From positions 543,668 to 607,667 of the forward strand of contig NZ_VXCA01000025.1 of assembly GCF_011369485.1 (NCBI RefSeq): a DNA stretch of 64,000 bases, in the 5' to 3' direction. The notes beneath the pieces were generated by a model that did no database searches, had not been told where the DNA came from, and was given only the letters and a program-made list of their open reading frames with translations. Of the stretch, positions 53,605 through 62,346 are shown piece by piece. The position numbers were made by a program, and so were the translations under genes. Source of the DNA: Pseudomonas atagonensis. GTDB lineage: Bacteria > Pseudomonadota > Gammaproteobacteria > Pseudomonadales > Pseudomonadaceae. How positions within the stretch are numbered: the stretch's first letter is position 1; each line of letters starts with the position of its first letter.

Positions 53605-53922
53605 TTAGATCGTCAGGATTGCCTGAGCCAGTTGCGCGTCGGTCGCGTCCAGCTGTGGCGCCTGATGACGGATGTGATCCAGCGCGCTCTCCAGTTTCAC
53701 CCCACGGATTTCGCCTTCGCTTGCAACGAAACTGGCAGCGTCGTCACGGGCGGCAAGTACGATCTTGTCGTCGCGAAAGGACGAAGTGACATCGGAAGTG
53801 GCGTCAGACGAGGATTTCAGGGCACCGACAACGGCATCGGTGGTGACGATGAAGCTGGTGGCGCTGGCATTGGCAGCCACGGCCAGCAGGGCGGCAGCGC
53901 TGAGCAGACGAAGACGGGACAT
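53605..53922 (-). CDS. DUF2388 exported protein (copy 3)
   Basis: A 105-residue precursor with a signal peptide ending ASA. The mature domain has SSDATSDVTSSFRDDKIVLAARDDAASFVASEGEIRGVKLESAL, close to copy 1. Start at 53922. It is the first of the tandem DUF2388 genes that lead into the DUF4105 gene, with a promoter probably in the 130 bases upstream. Confidence 0.88.
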   Translation of the reverse strand: MSRLRLLSAAALLAVAANASATSFIVTTDAVVGALKSSSDATSDVTSSFRDDKIVLAARDDAASFVASEGEIRGVKLESALDHIRHQAPQLDATDAQLAQAILTI

Positions 53923-54056
53923 GATGTAACTCCTGTGGATAAACCGTATTGAGAGGTGGCTCGGTATCTGAGGAGTCAGACGCCAGTTGCGCATCGTTCG
54001 CCACGTTCTGCATGGATATTAGGCCTGCGGACGCGGTTCGCACAGAGGGCAGAATG

Positions 54057-54266
54057 CTAGCGCCAGAACGGTTTCTCCATTTCATTCAGCCGATCGGCAT
54101 GGCTCAAACCCAGATCGGCCAGATCCCGACCGTTGAGTTGGGCCAGCAGGCGCCGGGTTCTGGCTCGCTCCAGACCTTGCCAGAGACCCCGTAGCAAGCG
54201 CCGTATGGCGATGGGGCGGCGCGCGGGTTGCAATGAAATTGCTGAAACATCCTGTAAGTCATTCAT
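54057..54266 (-). CDS. DUF1127 mini-protein (copy 1)
   Basis: A 69-residue cytoplasmic protein. The C-terminal ~45 residues are the DUF1127 (YjiS-like) domain, with the signature TRRLLAQLNGRDLADLGLSHAD and the ending KPFWR. Start at 54266 (MNDLQD). Some alphaproteobacterial DUF1127 proteins bind RNA and affect phosphate and carbon metabolism; the pseudomonad role is unknown. Its upstream region carries CTGTAC-type motifs, as does that of the next DUF1127 gene. Confidence 0.88.
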   Translation of the reverse strand: MNDLQDVSAISLQPARRPIAIRRLLRGLWQGLERARTRRLLAQLNGRDLADLGLSHADRLNEMEKPFWR

Positions 54267-54347
54267 GACGTATTCCTTTAGCCAGAGAAGGCGGAAGGTC
54301 ATGTTGAGCCTGGAACAGAATGCAGGGCAGATACACTGGAGCGAAAT

Positions 54348-54408
54348 TGTACTGGTTCAGATTTGGCTTTAATCAAACTGTACTTGTTGGTCTTGCACGC
54401 GCCTGTAC
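54348..54408. promoter_or_regulatory. CTGTAC motif cluster upstream of DUF1127 copy 1
   Basis: TGTACT (54348-54353), ACTGTAC (54377-54383) and CTGTAC (54403-54408) occur 82-142 bases before the copy 1 start. The same core is repeated upstream of copy 2, suggesting one shared regulator. Confidence 0.5.
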
Positions 54409-54434
54409 GGGTAGTTTCACCCCCCCAAAACGAC

Positions 54435-54467
54435 AAAACCCGCCGTGGTTTCCCACGACGGGTTTTG
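54435..54467 (-). terminator. Rho-independent terminator of DUF1127 copy 2
   Basis: AAAACCCGCCGTGG / CCACGACGGGTTTT, a long stem with one mismatch, placed after the copy 2 stop on the minus strand. Confidence 0.85.
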
Positions 54468-54523
54468 CTTGTTCAATTCGGGTTGCTGGCGGTGGGTCTA
54501 ACGACCAGAGCCAGCGACGCTAC

Positions 54524-54739
54524 TTAGCGCCAGAACGGCTTGCTCAGCTCTTCGTAGCGTTGAGCTTCGCTGATACCGGCGTCAGCCAGCAGACGCGAAT
54601 CCAGACGGGCCAGTTGATGGCGGCTGGAGATGCGGCGCTGCCACAACATCAGGTTGGCGATAACGCGCAGAGGCAGGGAAGCCTGGGTTTTTGCAGCTTT
54701 GTCTTCGAAGAACAGTTCGGAACTGAGTGTACGTTCCAT
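54524..54739 (-). CDS. DUF1127 mini-protein (copy 2)
   Basis: A 71-residue cytoplasmic protein. Start at the ATG at 54739, because AAGGA lies eight bases before it, whereas the ATG at 54748 would sit on the ribosome site. DUF1127 signature: QLARLDSRLLADAGISEAQRYEELSKPFWR. It shares the C-terminal KPFWR with copy 1. It has its own terminator. Confidence 0.9.
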   Translation of the reverse strand: MERTLSSELFFEDKAAKTQASLPLRVIANLMLWQRRISSRHQLARLDSRLLADAGISEAQRYEELSKPFWR

Positions 54740-55060
54740 GGTTGACATCCTTCCGCTTGTGGCGGGATCAGGTAGTGGTTTGACTGGTGCCCATGATCCT
54801 CTCGTTTGCCTAGTCTCTCTAGATACAGTTCAACTGTATTGTGAGTGACCAGTTAACTGTTTACAGGCGGTGTACGGGTCAAAATTGAGCAAACTGTACC
54901 TATCTGCACAAAAGTGGTGCGTTTTTGCTCGATTCTGTCAGAAAGGTAGGTAAATGCCGTAGGAAAAGACCGGTACAGCAGTACAGTTTTTGTCGGTCGC
55001 AAGCGGTGTGAGGGTCCACCGATACAAACTGTGTTTGCATCGGTGGTTTATCTGTGTGAA
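54740..55060. promoter_or_regulatory. Upstream region of DUF1127 copy 2 with repeated CTGTAC motifs
   Basis: This gap has no ORF but a dense set of related sites. TACAGTTCAACTGTA (54824-54838) is a perfect 7-1-7 palindrome. AACTGTTTACAG lies near 54854. ACTGTAC occurs at 54893-54899. GTACAG is present twice as a direct repeat at 54973-54978 and 54981-54986. The closest site is 85 bases before the gene, the same distance as in copy 1. No regulator is encoded nearby. Confidence 0.55.
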
Positions 55061-56554
55061 TCAAACCGCGAGCATGCGACCGGTTTCTTCCAGATTCATG
55101 TGCCAGCTCAAGGCTTCCCGCAGGATGTGCGGGGTGTGACCACCGATTGCACAGGCCGACGTGAAGTAGTCATTCAGCGCCTGGCGGAAGTCCGGGTGCA
55201 CACAGTTGTCGATGATCACCCGCGCACGTTCGCGTGGCGCGAGACCGCGCAGATCCGCCAGCCCCACTTCGGTCACCAGGATGTCGACGTCATGTTCAGT
55301 GTGGTCAACGTGGCTGACCATCGGCACCACGCTGGAAATCGCGCCGCCCTTGGCGATCGATTTGGTCACAAACACCGCCAGATGCGCGTTGCGCGCGAAG
55401 TCGCCGGAACCACCGATGCCGTTCATCATCCGCGTACCGCAGACGTGGGTGGAGTTGACGTTACCGTAGATGTCGAATTCCAGCGCCGTGTTGATGCCGA
55501 TGATGCCCAGGCGGCGTACCACTTCCGGGTGGTTGGAGATTTCCTGCGGACGCAATACCAGTTTGTCCTTGTACTTCTCCAGATTGCCGAACACGTCGCT
55601 GTTGCGACGCTCCGACAACGTGATCGAGCTGCCCGACGCGAAGCTCAGCTTGCCGGCGTCGATCAGGTCGAAGGTCGAGTCCTGCAGCACTTCGGAGTAC
55701 ATGGTCAAGTCTTCGAACGGTGAGTCGATCAGGCCACACATCACCGCATTGGCGATGTTGCCGATCCCGGCCTGCAGCGGGCCGAGCTTGTTGGTCATGC
55801 GCCCGGCATCGACTTCCTGCTTGAAGAAGGTGATCAGGTGTTCGGCGATGGCGTTGGTGTCGACATCCGGGGTCGACACCGTGGACGGCGAATCAGACTG
55901 CTGGGTGATGACGATGGCAACGATCTTTTCCGGCGGAATCGGGATCGCTGTGCTGCCGATGCGGTCGTCAACTTTTACCAACGGGATCGGCGTGCGCGTC
56001 GGGCGATAGGTCGGGATATAGATGTCGTGCAGGCCTTCGAGGTTGGCGTTGTGCGCCAGGTTGATCTCGACGATGACCTGTTTGGCGAAAATCGCGAAGC
56101 TCGCCGAGTTACCTACCGACGTGGTCGGCACGATGTGACCCTGTTCGGTAATGGCCACGGCTTCGATCACAGCGATGTCCGGCAGCTTCAGTTGCTGGTT
56201 GCGCAGTTGTTCGACGGTTTCCGACAGGTGCTGGTCGATGAACATCACTTCGCCGGCGTTGATCGCCTTGCGCAAGGTGCTGTCGACCTGGAACGGCATG
56301 CGCCGCGAGAGCACACCGGCCTCTGTCAGTTGCTTGTCGAGGTCATTGCCCAGGCTGGCGCCGGTCATCAGGCTGATCTTCAGCGGCGTGACCTTGGCCC
56401 GCTCGGCCAGTGCGTGAGGGACGGCTTTGGCTTCGCCGGCGCGGGTGAAACCGCTCATGCCGACGGTCATGCCGTCCTCAATCAGCGCAGCGGCGTCGGC
56501 GGCGCTCATCACTTTATCCAACAACGAAGGCAGGCGAATACGGTCACGGTACAT
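55061..56554 (-). CDS. Acetyl-CoA hydrolase/transferase family protein
   Basis: A 497-residue class I CoA-transferase, probably succinyl-CoA:acetate CoA-transferase or acetyl-CoA hydrolase. Family landmarks: DGMTVGMSGFTRAGEAKAVP near the N-terminus, the glycine-rich MMNGIGGSGDFARNAHLAVF, and VTEVGLADLRGLAPRERA near the C-terminus. No signal peptide. It is monocistronic, with pntB upstream in the same direction but separated by a terminator. It would balance acetyl-CoA, succinyl-CoA and acetate. Confidence 0.92.
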   Translation of the reverse strand: MYRDRIRLPSLLDKVMSAADAAALIEDGMTVGMSGFTRAGEAKAVPHALAERAKVTPLKISLMTGASLGNDLDKQLTEAGVLSRRMPFQVDSTLRKAINAGEVMFIDQHLSETVEQLRNQQLKLPDIAVIEAVAITEQGHIVPTTSVGNSASFAIFAKQVIVEINLAHNANLEGLHDIYIPTYRPTRTPIPLVKVDDRIGSTAIPIPPEKIVAIVITQQSDSPSTVSTPDVDTNAIAEHLITFFKQEVDAGRMTNKLGPLQAGIGNIANAVMCGLIDSPFEDLTMYSEVLQDSTFDLIDAGKLSFASGSSITLSERRNSDVFGNLEKYKDKLVLRPQEISNHPEVVRRLGIIGINTALEFDIYGNVNSTHVCGTRMMNGIGGSGDFARNAHLAVFVTKSIAKGGAISSVVPMVSHVDHTEHDVDILVTEVGLADLRGLAPRERARVIIDNCVHPDFRQALNDYFTSACAIGGHTPHILREALSWHMNLEETGRMLAV

Positions 56555-56722
56555 GGATTATTATCTCGGGAAGCGAGTAGCAGGATGCGCAGTCTAGTGA
56601 ATTTGACGGGCGCCTGTCCCGCTACCAAGGTCGCAAACGAGGCGTCTATTTAGCTGGTTTCAAGTAAAACACCGTTACCGGATCTGCAACAACGCGGCAT
56701 ATTGTCCGACGTTTTGCGCAAA

Positions 56723-56750
56723 TAAAAACGCCCCGACGAGTCGGGGCGTT
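56723..56750 (-). terminator. Rho-independent terminator of the pnt operon
   Basis: On the minus strand AACGCCCCGA / TCGGGGCGTT with a 4-base loop, followed by TTTTATT, 19 bases after the pntB stop. Confidence 0.93.
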
Positions 56751-56768
56751 GGGTGCAGCAGCGATGGA

Positions 56769-58202
56769 TTACTCGACCGCTTTGACCATGTCTTCGATGA
56801 CTTTCTTCGCGTCGCCGAACACCATCATGGTCTTGTCCAGGTAGAACAGTTCGTTGTCCAGACCGGCATAGCCGCTGGCCATCGAGCGCTTGTTGACAAT
56901 GATGGTCTTGGCCTTGAACGCTTCAAGAATCGGCATGCCGGCAATCGGCGATTTCGGATCGTTCTTCGCGGCCGGGTTGACCACGTCGTTCGCGCCGAGT
57001 ACCAACACCACGTCGGCCTGACCGAACTCGGAGTTGATGTCTTCCATCTCGAACACTTGATCGTAAGGCACTTCAGCCTCGGCGAGCAGGACGTTCATGT
57101 GGCCCGGCATCCGACCGGCAACCGGGTGGATCGCGTACTTCACGGTCACGCCACGGTGAGTCAGCTTCTCGGTCAGTTCTTTCAAGGCGTGCTGCGCGCG
57201 AGCCACCGCCAGACCGTAGCCCGGCACGATGATCACGGTGTCGGCGTTGGTCAGCAGGAAGGTCGCGTCGTCAGCCGAGCCGGATTTCACCGGACGGGCT
57301 TCTTTCGCGCCGGCAGGACCTGCGTCCGCCGTGTTGCCGAAACCGCCGAGCAGCACATTAAAGAAGGAACGGTTCATCGCCTTGCACATGATGTACGAAA
57401 GGATTGCACCGCTCGAACCCACCAGCGAACCGGCAATGATCAGCATCGAGTTGTTCAGCGAGAAGCCGATACCCGCCGCCGCCCAGCCCGAATAGCTGTT
57501 GAGCATCGACACTACGACCGGCATGTCCGCACCGCCGATCGGGATGATGATCAGCACGCCCATCACGAACGCTAGCGCCAGCATCAACGCAAAAGCTGTG
57601 AGGTTGCCGGTGAACATGAAGGTCAGACCGAGTGCCAGCGTCGCCAGACCCAGCACTGCGTTCAGTTTGTGCTGACCGGCGAACTGTACTGGTGCGCCCT
57701 GGAACAGACGGAACTTGTACTTGCCCGACAGCTTGCCGAACGCAATCACCGAACCGGAGAAGGTGATCGCACCGATCGCAGCACCGAGGAACAGCTCCAG
57801 TCGGTTGCCCGTCGGGATCGAGTCGCCCAGTTGCTTGACGATGCCCAGCGATTGCGGCTCAACCACAGCTGCAATGGCAATGAACACTGCCGCGAGGCCG
57901 ATCATGCTGTGCATGAACGCGACCAGTTCCGGCATCTTGGTCATTTCAACGCGCTTGGCCATGATCGAACCGGCGGTGCCACCGATCAGCAGGCCGACGA
58001 TCACATAACCGATACCGGCGGTGGCCAACTCAGCGCCGAGCTTATAGATGAGGCCGACGGTAGTCAGGATGGCCAACGCCATGCCGAGCATGCCGAACAG
58101 GTTGCCGCGCCGCGACGTAGTCGGGTGCGACAGGCCTTTGAGAGCCTGGATAAAGCAGATCGACGCGATCAGGTAGAGCGTCGTGACGAGATTCATGCTC
58201 AT
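56769..58202 (-). CDS. pntB: NAD(P) transhydrogenase subunit beta
   Basis: NADP(H)-binding and membrane subunit of the proton-translocating transhydrogenase that makes NADPH from NADH. The 477 residues have about nine membrane spans (1-265) followed by the domain III nucleotide fold, with VIIVPGYGLAVARAQHAL and VVLVLGANDVVNPAA. It overlaps pntAB by one to three bases. It is the last gene of pntAA-pntAB-pntB. Confidence 0.96.
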   Translation of the reverse strand: MSMNLVTTLYLIASICFIQALKGLSHPTTSRRGNLFGMLGMALAILTTVGLIYKLGAELATAGIGYVIVGLLIGGTAGSIMAKRVEMTKMPELVAFMHSMIGLAAVFIAIAAVVEPQSLGIVKQLGDSIPTGNRLELFLGAAIGAITFSGSVIAFGKLSGKYKFRLFQGAPVQFAGQHKLNAVLGLATLALGLTFMFTGNLTAFALMLALAFVMGVLIIIPIGGADMPVVVSMLNSYSGWAAAGIGFSLNNSMLIIAGSLVGSSGAILSYIMCKAMNRSFFNVLLGGFGNTADAGPAGAKEARPVKSGSADDATFLLTNADTVIIVPGYGLAVARAQHALKELTEKLTHRGVTVKYAIHPVAGRMPGHMNVLLAEAEVPYDQVFEMEDINSEFGQADVVLVLGANDVVNPAAKNDPKSPIAGMPILEAFKAKTIIVNKRSMASGYAGLDNELFYLDKTMMVFGDAKKVIEDMVKAVE

Positions 58203-58522
58203 TACTTCGGCGCCTCTTCTTTTACTTTCGGGGCTTTCTTCTTGAACATCTCAAGCATGCGGCGGGTGACCAGGAAGCCACCGAAGACGTTGACCGCCGC
58301 CAGCGCCACCGCGAGGGTGCCCATGGTTTTGCCCAGCGGCGTGACGGTCAGTGCGGCGGCGAGCATGGCGCCGACGATCACGATCGCCGAAATGGCGTTG
58401 GTCACCGCCATCAAAGGCGTGTGCAGCGCAGGTGTAACGTTCCAGACCACGTGATAACCGACATAAATCGCCAGCACGAAGATGATCAGGTTGTAGATAC
58501 CGGGGGAGATAAGCTCTTCCAT
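58202..58522 (-). CDS. pntAB: NAD(P) transhydrogenase subunit alpha, membrane part
   Basis: A 106-residue protein with three to four membrane spans: VLAIYVGYHVVWNVTPALHTPLMAVTNAISAI is the conserved core. It corresponds to the C-terminal membrane part of the E. coli PntA, encoded separately here, as usual in pseudomonads. The C-terminus is lysine-rich. It lies 15 bases after pntAA and overlaps pntB. Confidence 0.95.
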   Translation of the reverse strand: MEELISPGIYNLIIFVLAIYVGYHVVWNVTPALHTPLMAVTNAISAIVIVGAMLAAALTVTPLGKTMGTLAVALAAVNVFGGFLVTRRMLEMFKKKAPKVKEEAPK

Positions 58523-58537
58523 CGTCTGAATCCCTGC

Positions 58538-59659
58538 TTAGGCGTTTTTGCGGATGACTTGGCCGTCGCGGCACATCAGGCACGCGGCGACGATGTCGTC
58601 TTCGAGGTTGACGTCGAACTGGCCTTCTTTGGTGAAGACCAGCTTGAGGAAGTCCAGCAGGTTGCGCGCGTAGAGCGCCGAAGCGTCTGCGGCGACTTCA
58701 CCGGCCAGATTGGTCGGGCCACAAATGGTCACGCCATTCTCGACAACGACCTGATCGGCCACGGTCAGCGGGCAATTGCCACCTTGAGCCGCCGCGAGAT
58801 CGATGACGACCGAGCCCGGTTTCATTTGCGCCACGGTGTCTGCGCTCAACAGTGTCGGTGCCTTGCGACCCGGAATCAGTGCGGTGGTGATGACGATGTC
58901 AGCCTGTTTGGCGCGTTCGTGCACGGCCTGAGCCTGACGCTGCATCCAGCTCGCAGGCATCGGCCGTGCGTAACCTCCGACACCGACGGCGCATTCGCGC
59001 TCTTCATCGGTCTCGTAAGGTACGTCGACGAATTTCGCACCGAGCGACTCGATCTGCTCCTTAACGGCCGGACGTACGTCGGACGCTTCGATCACGGCAC
59101 CCAGACGTTTCGCCGTGGCAATCGCCTGCAACCCGGCCACGCCTGCGCCAAGAATCAGCACGCGTGCCGCTTTCACGGTGCCCGCAGCGGTCATCAGCAT
59201 CGGCATGAAGCGTGGGTAGTGGTGAGCGGCCAGCAGCACAGCTTTATAGCCGGCAATGTTCGCTTGCGAGGACAACACATCGAGACTTTGCGCCCGTGAG
59301 GTGCGCGGCGCCGCTTCCAGGGCGAACGCGGTAATTCCGCACTCGGCCATTTTGACGATGTTTTCGTTGTTGAACGGGTTGAGCATGCCCACTAGCACCG
59401 CGCCGCGCTTGATCAGCGTCAGCTCGGCATCGCTCGGGGCGACCACTTTGAGAATCAGCTCGGCGCCAAACGCGTCATTGGCACTGCCAATGGTTGCGCC
59501 GGCCGCTTCATAGGCACTGTCGACAACGCTGGCATTCACGCCGGCGCCGGATTGCACAGTGACCTTATGACCTTGGCTGATCAGCTTTTTAATGGTTTCC
59601 GGGGTTGCAGCAACCCGTGTTTCACCGGTCTGGGTTTCGAGAGGAACACCAATGTGCAC
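58538..59659 (-). CDS. pntAA: NAD(P) transhydrogenase subunit alpha, NAD-binding part
   Basis: Cytoplasmic domain I that binds NAD(H). GTG start at 59659 behind AGGAG gives 373 residues (MHIGVPLETQTGETRVAATPE, the family opening). The dinucleotide-binding loop is VLILGAGVAGLQAIATAKRLGA. It is similar to alanine dehydrogenase but, followed by pntAB and pntB, clearly part of the transhydrogenase. Confidence 0.96.
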   Translation of the reverse strand: MHIGVPLETQTGETRVAATPETIKKLISQGHKVTVQSGAGVNASVVDSAYEAAGATIGSANDAFGAELILKVVAPSDAELTLIKRGAVLVGMLNPFNNENIVKMAECGITAFALEAAPRTSRAQSLDVLSSQANIAGYKAVLLAAHHYPRFMPMLMTAAGTVKAARVLILGAGVAGLQAIATAKRLGAVIEASDVRPAVKEQIESLGAKFVDVPYETDEERECAVGVGGYARPMPASWMQRQAQAVHERAKQADIVITTALIPGRKAPTLLSADTVAQMKPGSVVIDLAAAQGGNCPLTVADQVVVENGVTICGPTNLAGEVAADASALYARNLLDFLKLVFTKEGQFDVNLEDDIVAACLMCRDGQVIRKNA

Positions 59660-60093
59660 GTCAAATCTCCTGCGTGATCTTATTGAGTAAACCCAGGCAC
59701 TGCGGATGGTGCGACTGGGGCGGCCGATCAGCACGATCCCGCCAAATCAGGGCGGGGCGCGGCATTTTGCAGGCGAACTTTATGCCCTTCAAGGGATTAT
59801 GACTGGTGACGGAAAATTAACTACAAGTCATCCCGTGACCGAATGTCGCAGATGGCCGGCTGAATCCCTTACAGGCCGTGCCTTGCAAGGATTCTGGACG
59901 AATTTGAAGAATTTTCTTATCGGTGACGTGAATAGGTCGCAATGAGTCGCGAATGAAGGCTCAAAGCCACGTCTTCAGGCGCTTGTGGGACGTCTGTACG
60001 ACTTTCGGATACAGTCTGTGGATTTGCGACAAATACTTATATCTGTAGGGCTTTTGGTTTTCTGACTACGGGGTTAGTTATCGCTGAAAGCCT
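59660..60093. other. Gap between pntAA and gcdR
   Basis: 434 bases without a supported ORF. The part near 59660 must hold the pnt promoter. I see no REP element or RNA gene. A downstream hairpin for gcdR was not found. Confidence 0.5.
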
Positions 60094-60993
60094 TTATGCT
60101 TCTAGGCTGTAGCTCTGTGCCTGATTTACCAGCCAGTCACGAAATGCCTTGAGAGACGCCGATTCGACTTTCCGTTCCGGAATCATCAGGTAGTACGCCT
60201 TGATACTGGAGAGCGCATTCGGGTTGGCAATCACCAGGTGTTTCTCGGCCAATTCACGCTGAATCAGGAACGGTGGAATCAGTGCGATGCCCATGTCGTG
60301 CGTGGCCGCCTGGGCCAGCATGGAGAATAGCTCGTAGCGTGGGCCTGTCATGTCGCGAGGGATATTCAAGTGTTGCGAGTTGAACCACTGGCGCCAGGCA
60401 TATGGGCGGGTGGTCTGCTGCAGTAAAGGAAGATCGGCAATCTCGTCGGCTGTCAGATAGGGCTTGTTGCCGAGTAGGGCGGGGCTGCATACCGGCATCG
60501 GATTCTCGCCCATCAATCTGTGGGATTCGGTGCCCGACCAGTCCGCATCACCAAAGTAGATTGCGGCATCGAAGTCGGTGTCGGCGAACAGGAAAGGGCG
60601 GGTGCGGTTGGTCAGGTTGACTGTTACTTCCGGATGCTTGAGCTGGAAATCCTTGAGCCTTGGCAGCAGCCATTGCGTGCCGAAGGTCGGCACCACCGCC
60701 AGTTCGATCACGTTGGTGCCTTGTTGGCCCATGACTGAGAGCGTGTCGCGCTCAACCGCATCGAGCTGCGTTGCGACCCTTCGGCTGTAGGAAAGACCGG
60801 CTTCAGTCAGTTTCACCCCGCGTCGCGAGCGTCGGAACAGTTCCACACTGAGGAAGTCTTCCAGGCTGGCGATCTGTCGGCAAATGGCGCCTTGGGTGAG
60901 GGAAAGTTCTTCGGCAGCCTTGGTAAAGCTCTCATGACGAGCGGCGGCTTCGAAGCTGATCAGGGCCGTGGTGCTGGGGATCTTTCTGCGCAT
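60094..60993 (-). CDS. gcdR: LysR-type regulator of glutarate catabolism
   Basis: A 299-residue transcription factor (start at 60993, MRRKIPSTTALISFEAAARH, the usual opening; a GTG five codons earlier is possible). It has an N-terminal winged helix with FTKAAEELSLTQGAICRQIASLEDFL and a C-terminal effector domain. It is of the GcvA-like LysR subgroup. Named GcdR because it is divergent from gcdH, with 158 bases between the starts; P. putida and P. aeruginosa have the same arrangement. Confidence 0.9.
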   Translation of the reverse strand: MRRKIPSTTALISFEAAARHESFTKAAEELSLTQGAICRQIASLEDFLSVELFRRSRRGVKLTEAGLSYSRRVATQLDAVERDTLSVMGQQGTNVIELAVVPTFGTQWLLPRLKDFQLKHPEVTVNLTNRTRPFLFADTDFDAAIYFGDADWSGTESHRLMGENPMPVCSPALLGNKPYLTADEIADLPLLQQTTRPYAWRQWFNSQHLNIPRDMTGPRYELFSMLAQAATHDMGIALIPPFLIQRELAEKHLVIANPNALSSIKAYYLMIPERKVESASLKAFRDWLVNQAQSYSLEA

Positions 60994-61151
60994 GTACGTC
61001 AATCTCACTAATGCGCCGCTTAAAAGGCATTCAGCGACGTTTCGGAGTGAGAAATTAGCACAACAGAATGCGAAATCCTCGTTTGCCGCGACGGCGAACC
61101 GCGCCTAGGATCAATGCCACGTTAATTCACCCGATTTGCGAGGACACACTC

Positions 61152-62333
61152 ATGGGCGGTAAAGCTAGCTTCAACTGGATCGATCCCCTGTTGCTGGATC
61201 AACAGCTCACCGAAGAAGAGCGCATGATCCGCGACACCGCCGAGCAGTTCGCTCAACAGAGCCTCGCACCGCGTGTCCTCGAAGCTTTCCGTCATGAGAA
61301 AACTGATCCGGCAATCTTCCGCGAAATGGGCGAAGTCGGCCTGTTGGGTGCGACCATCCCTGAGCAGTACGGTGGCAGCGGCCTCAACTATGTCAGCTAC
61401 GGCCTGATCGCTCGTGAAGTCGAGCGTGTCGACTCCGGCTACCGCTCGATGATGAGTGTGCAGTCTTCGCTGGTGATGGTGCCGATCAACGAATTCGGTA
61501 CTGAAGCGCAGAAGCAGAAGTACCTGCCGAAACTGGCTTCCGGCGAGTGGATCGGTTGCTTCGGTCTGACCGAGCCTAACCATGGTTCCGATCCGGGCGC
61601 GATGATTACTCGCGCACGCAAAGTCGACGGCGGCTACAGCCTGACTGGCGCCAAGATGTGGATCACCAACAGCCCGATCGCCGATGTGTTTGTGGTCTGG
61701 GCCAAAGACGATGCCGGCGACATCCGTGGCTTTGTGCTGGAGAAAGGCTGGAAAGGTCTGAGTGCTCCGGCAATTCACGGCAAGGTCGGCCTGCGAGCTT
61801 CGATCACTGGTGAAATCGTCATGGACAACGTGTTCGTGCCGGAAGAGAACATCTTCCCGGACGTACGTGGTCTGAAAGGCCCGTTCACTTGCCTTAACTC
61901 TGCACGCTACGGCATCTCCTGGGGCGCGCTGGGCGCTGCAGAATTTTGCTGGCACACCGCTCGCCAGTACACGCTGGATCGTCAACAGTTTGGGCGTCCA
62001 CTGGCCGCGACTCAACTGATCCAGAAGAAACTGGCCGACATGCAGACCGAGATCACTCTGGCACTGCAAGGCTGCCTGCGTCTGGGTCGCATGAAGGATG
62101 AAGGCACTGCTGCTGTCGAGATCACTTCGATCATGAAGCGCAACTCCTGCGGCAAGTCGCTGGACATCGCCCGTATGGCTCGCGACATGCTCGGTGGCAA
62201 CGGTATCTCCGACGAGTTCGGTGTGGCCCGACATCTGGTCAACCTGGAGGTGGTGAACACTTATGAAGGTACTCACGACGTTCACGCGCTGATCCTCGGA
62301 CGTGCACAAACCGGTCTGCAAGCGTTCTATTAA
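61152..62333 (+). CDS. gcdH: Glutaryl-CoA dehydrogenase
   Basis: Oxidises and decarboxylates glutaryl-CoA to crotonyl-CoA in lysine and glutarate degradation. Start at 61152; 393 residues. Acyl-CoA dehydrogenase landmarks: GLTEPNHGSDPGAMITRA, MWITNSPIADVFVVWAKD, DRQQFGRPLAATQLIQKKLADM and a C-terminal YEGTHDVHALILGRAQTG. The latter holds the catalytic Glu in this subfamily. gcdG follows after 13 bases. Confidence 0.95.
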   Translation: MGGKASFNWIDPLLLDQQLTEEERMIRDTAEQFAQQSLAPRVLEAFRHEKTDPAIFREMGEVGLLGATIPEQYGGSGLNYVSYGLIAREVERVDSGYRSMMSVQSSLVMVPINEFGTEAQKQKYLPKLASGEWIGCFGLTEPNHGSDPGAMITRARKVDGGYSLTGAKMWITNSPIADVFVVWAKDDAGDIRGFVLEKGWKGLSAPAIHGKVGLRASITGEIVMDNVFVPEENIFPDVRGLKGPFTCLNSARYGISWGALGAAEFCWHTARQYTLDRQQFGRPLAATQLIQKKLADMQTEITLALQGCLRLGRMKDEGTAAVEITSIMKRNSCGKSLDIARMARDMLGGNGISDEFGVARHLVNLEVVNTYEGTHDVHALILGRAQTGLQAFY

Positions 62334-62346
62334 TAGGAGAGCGGTC

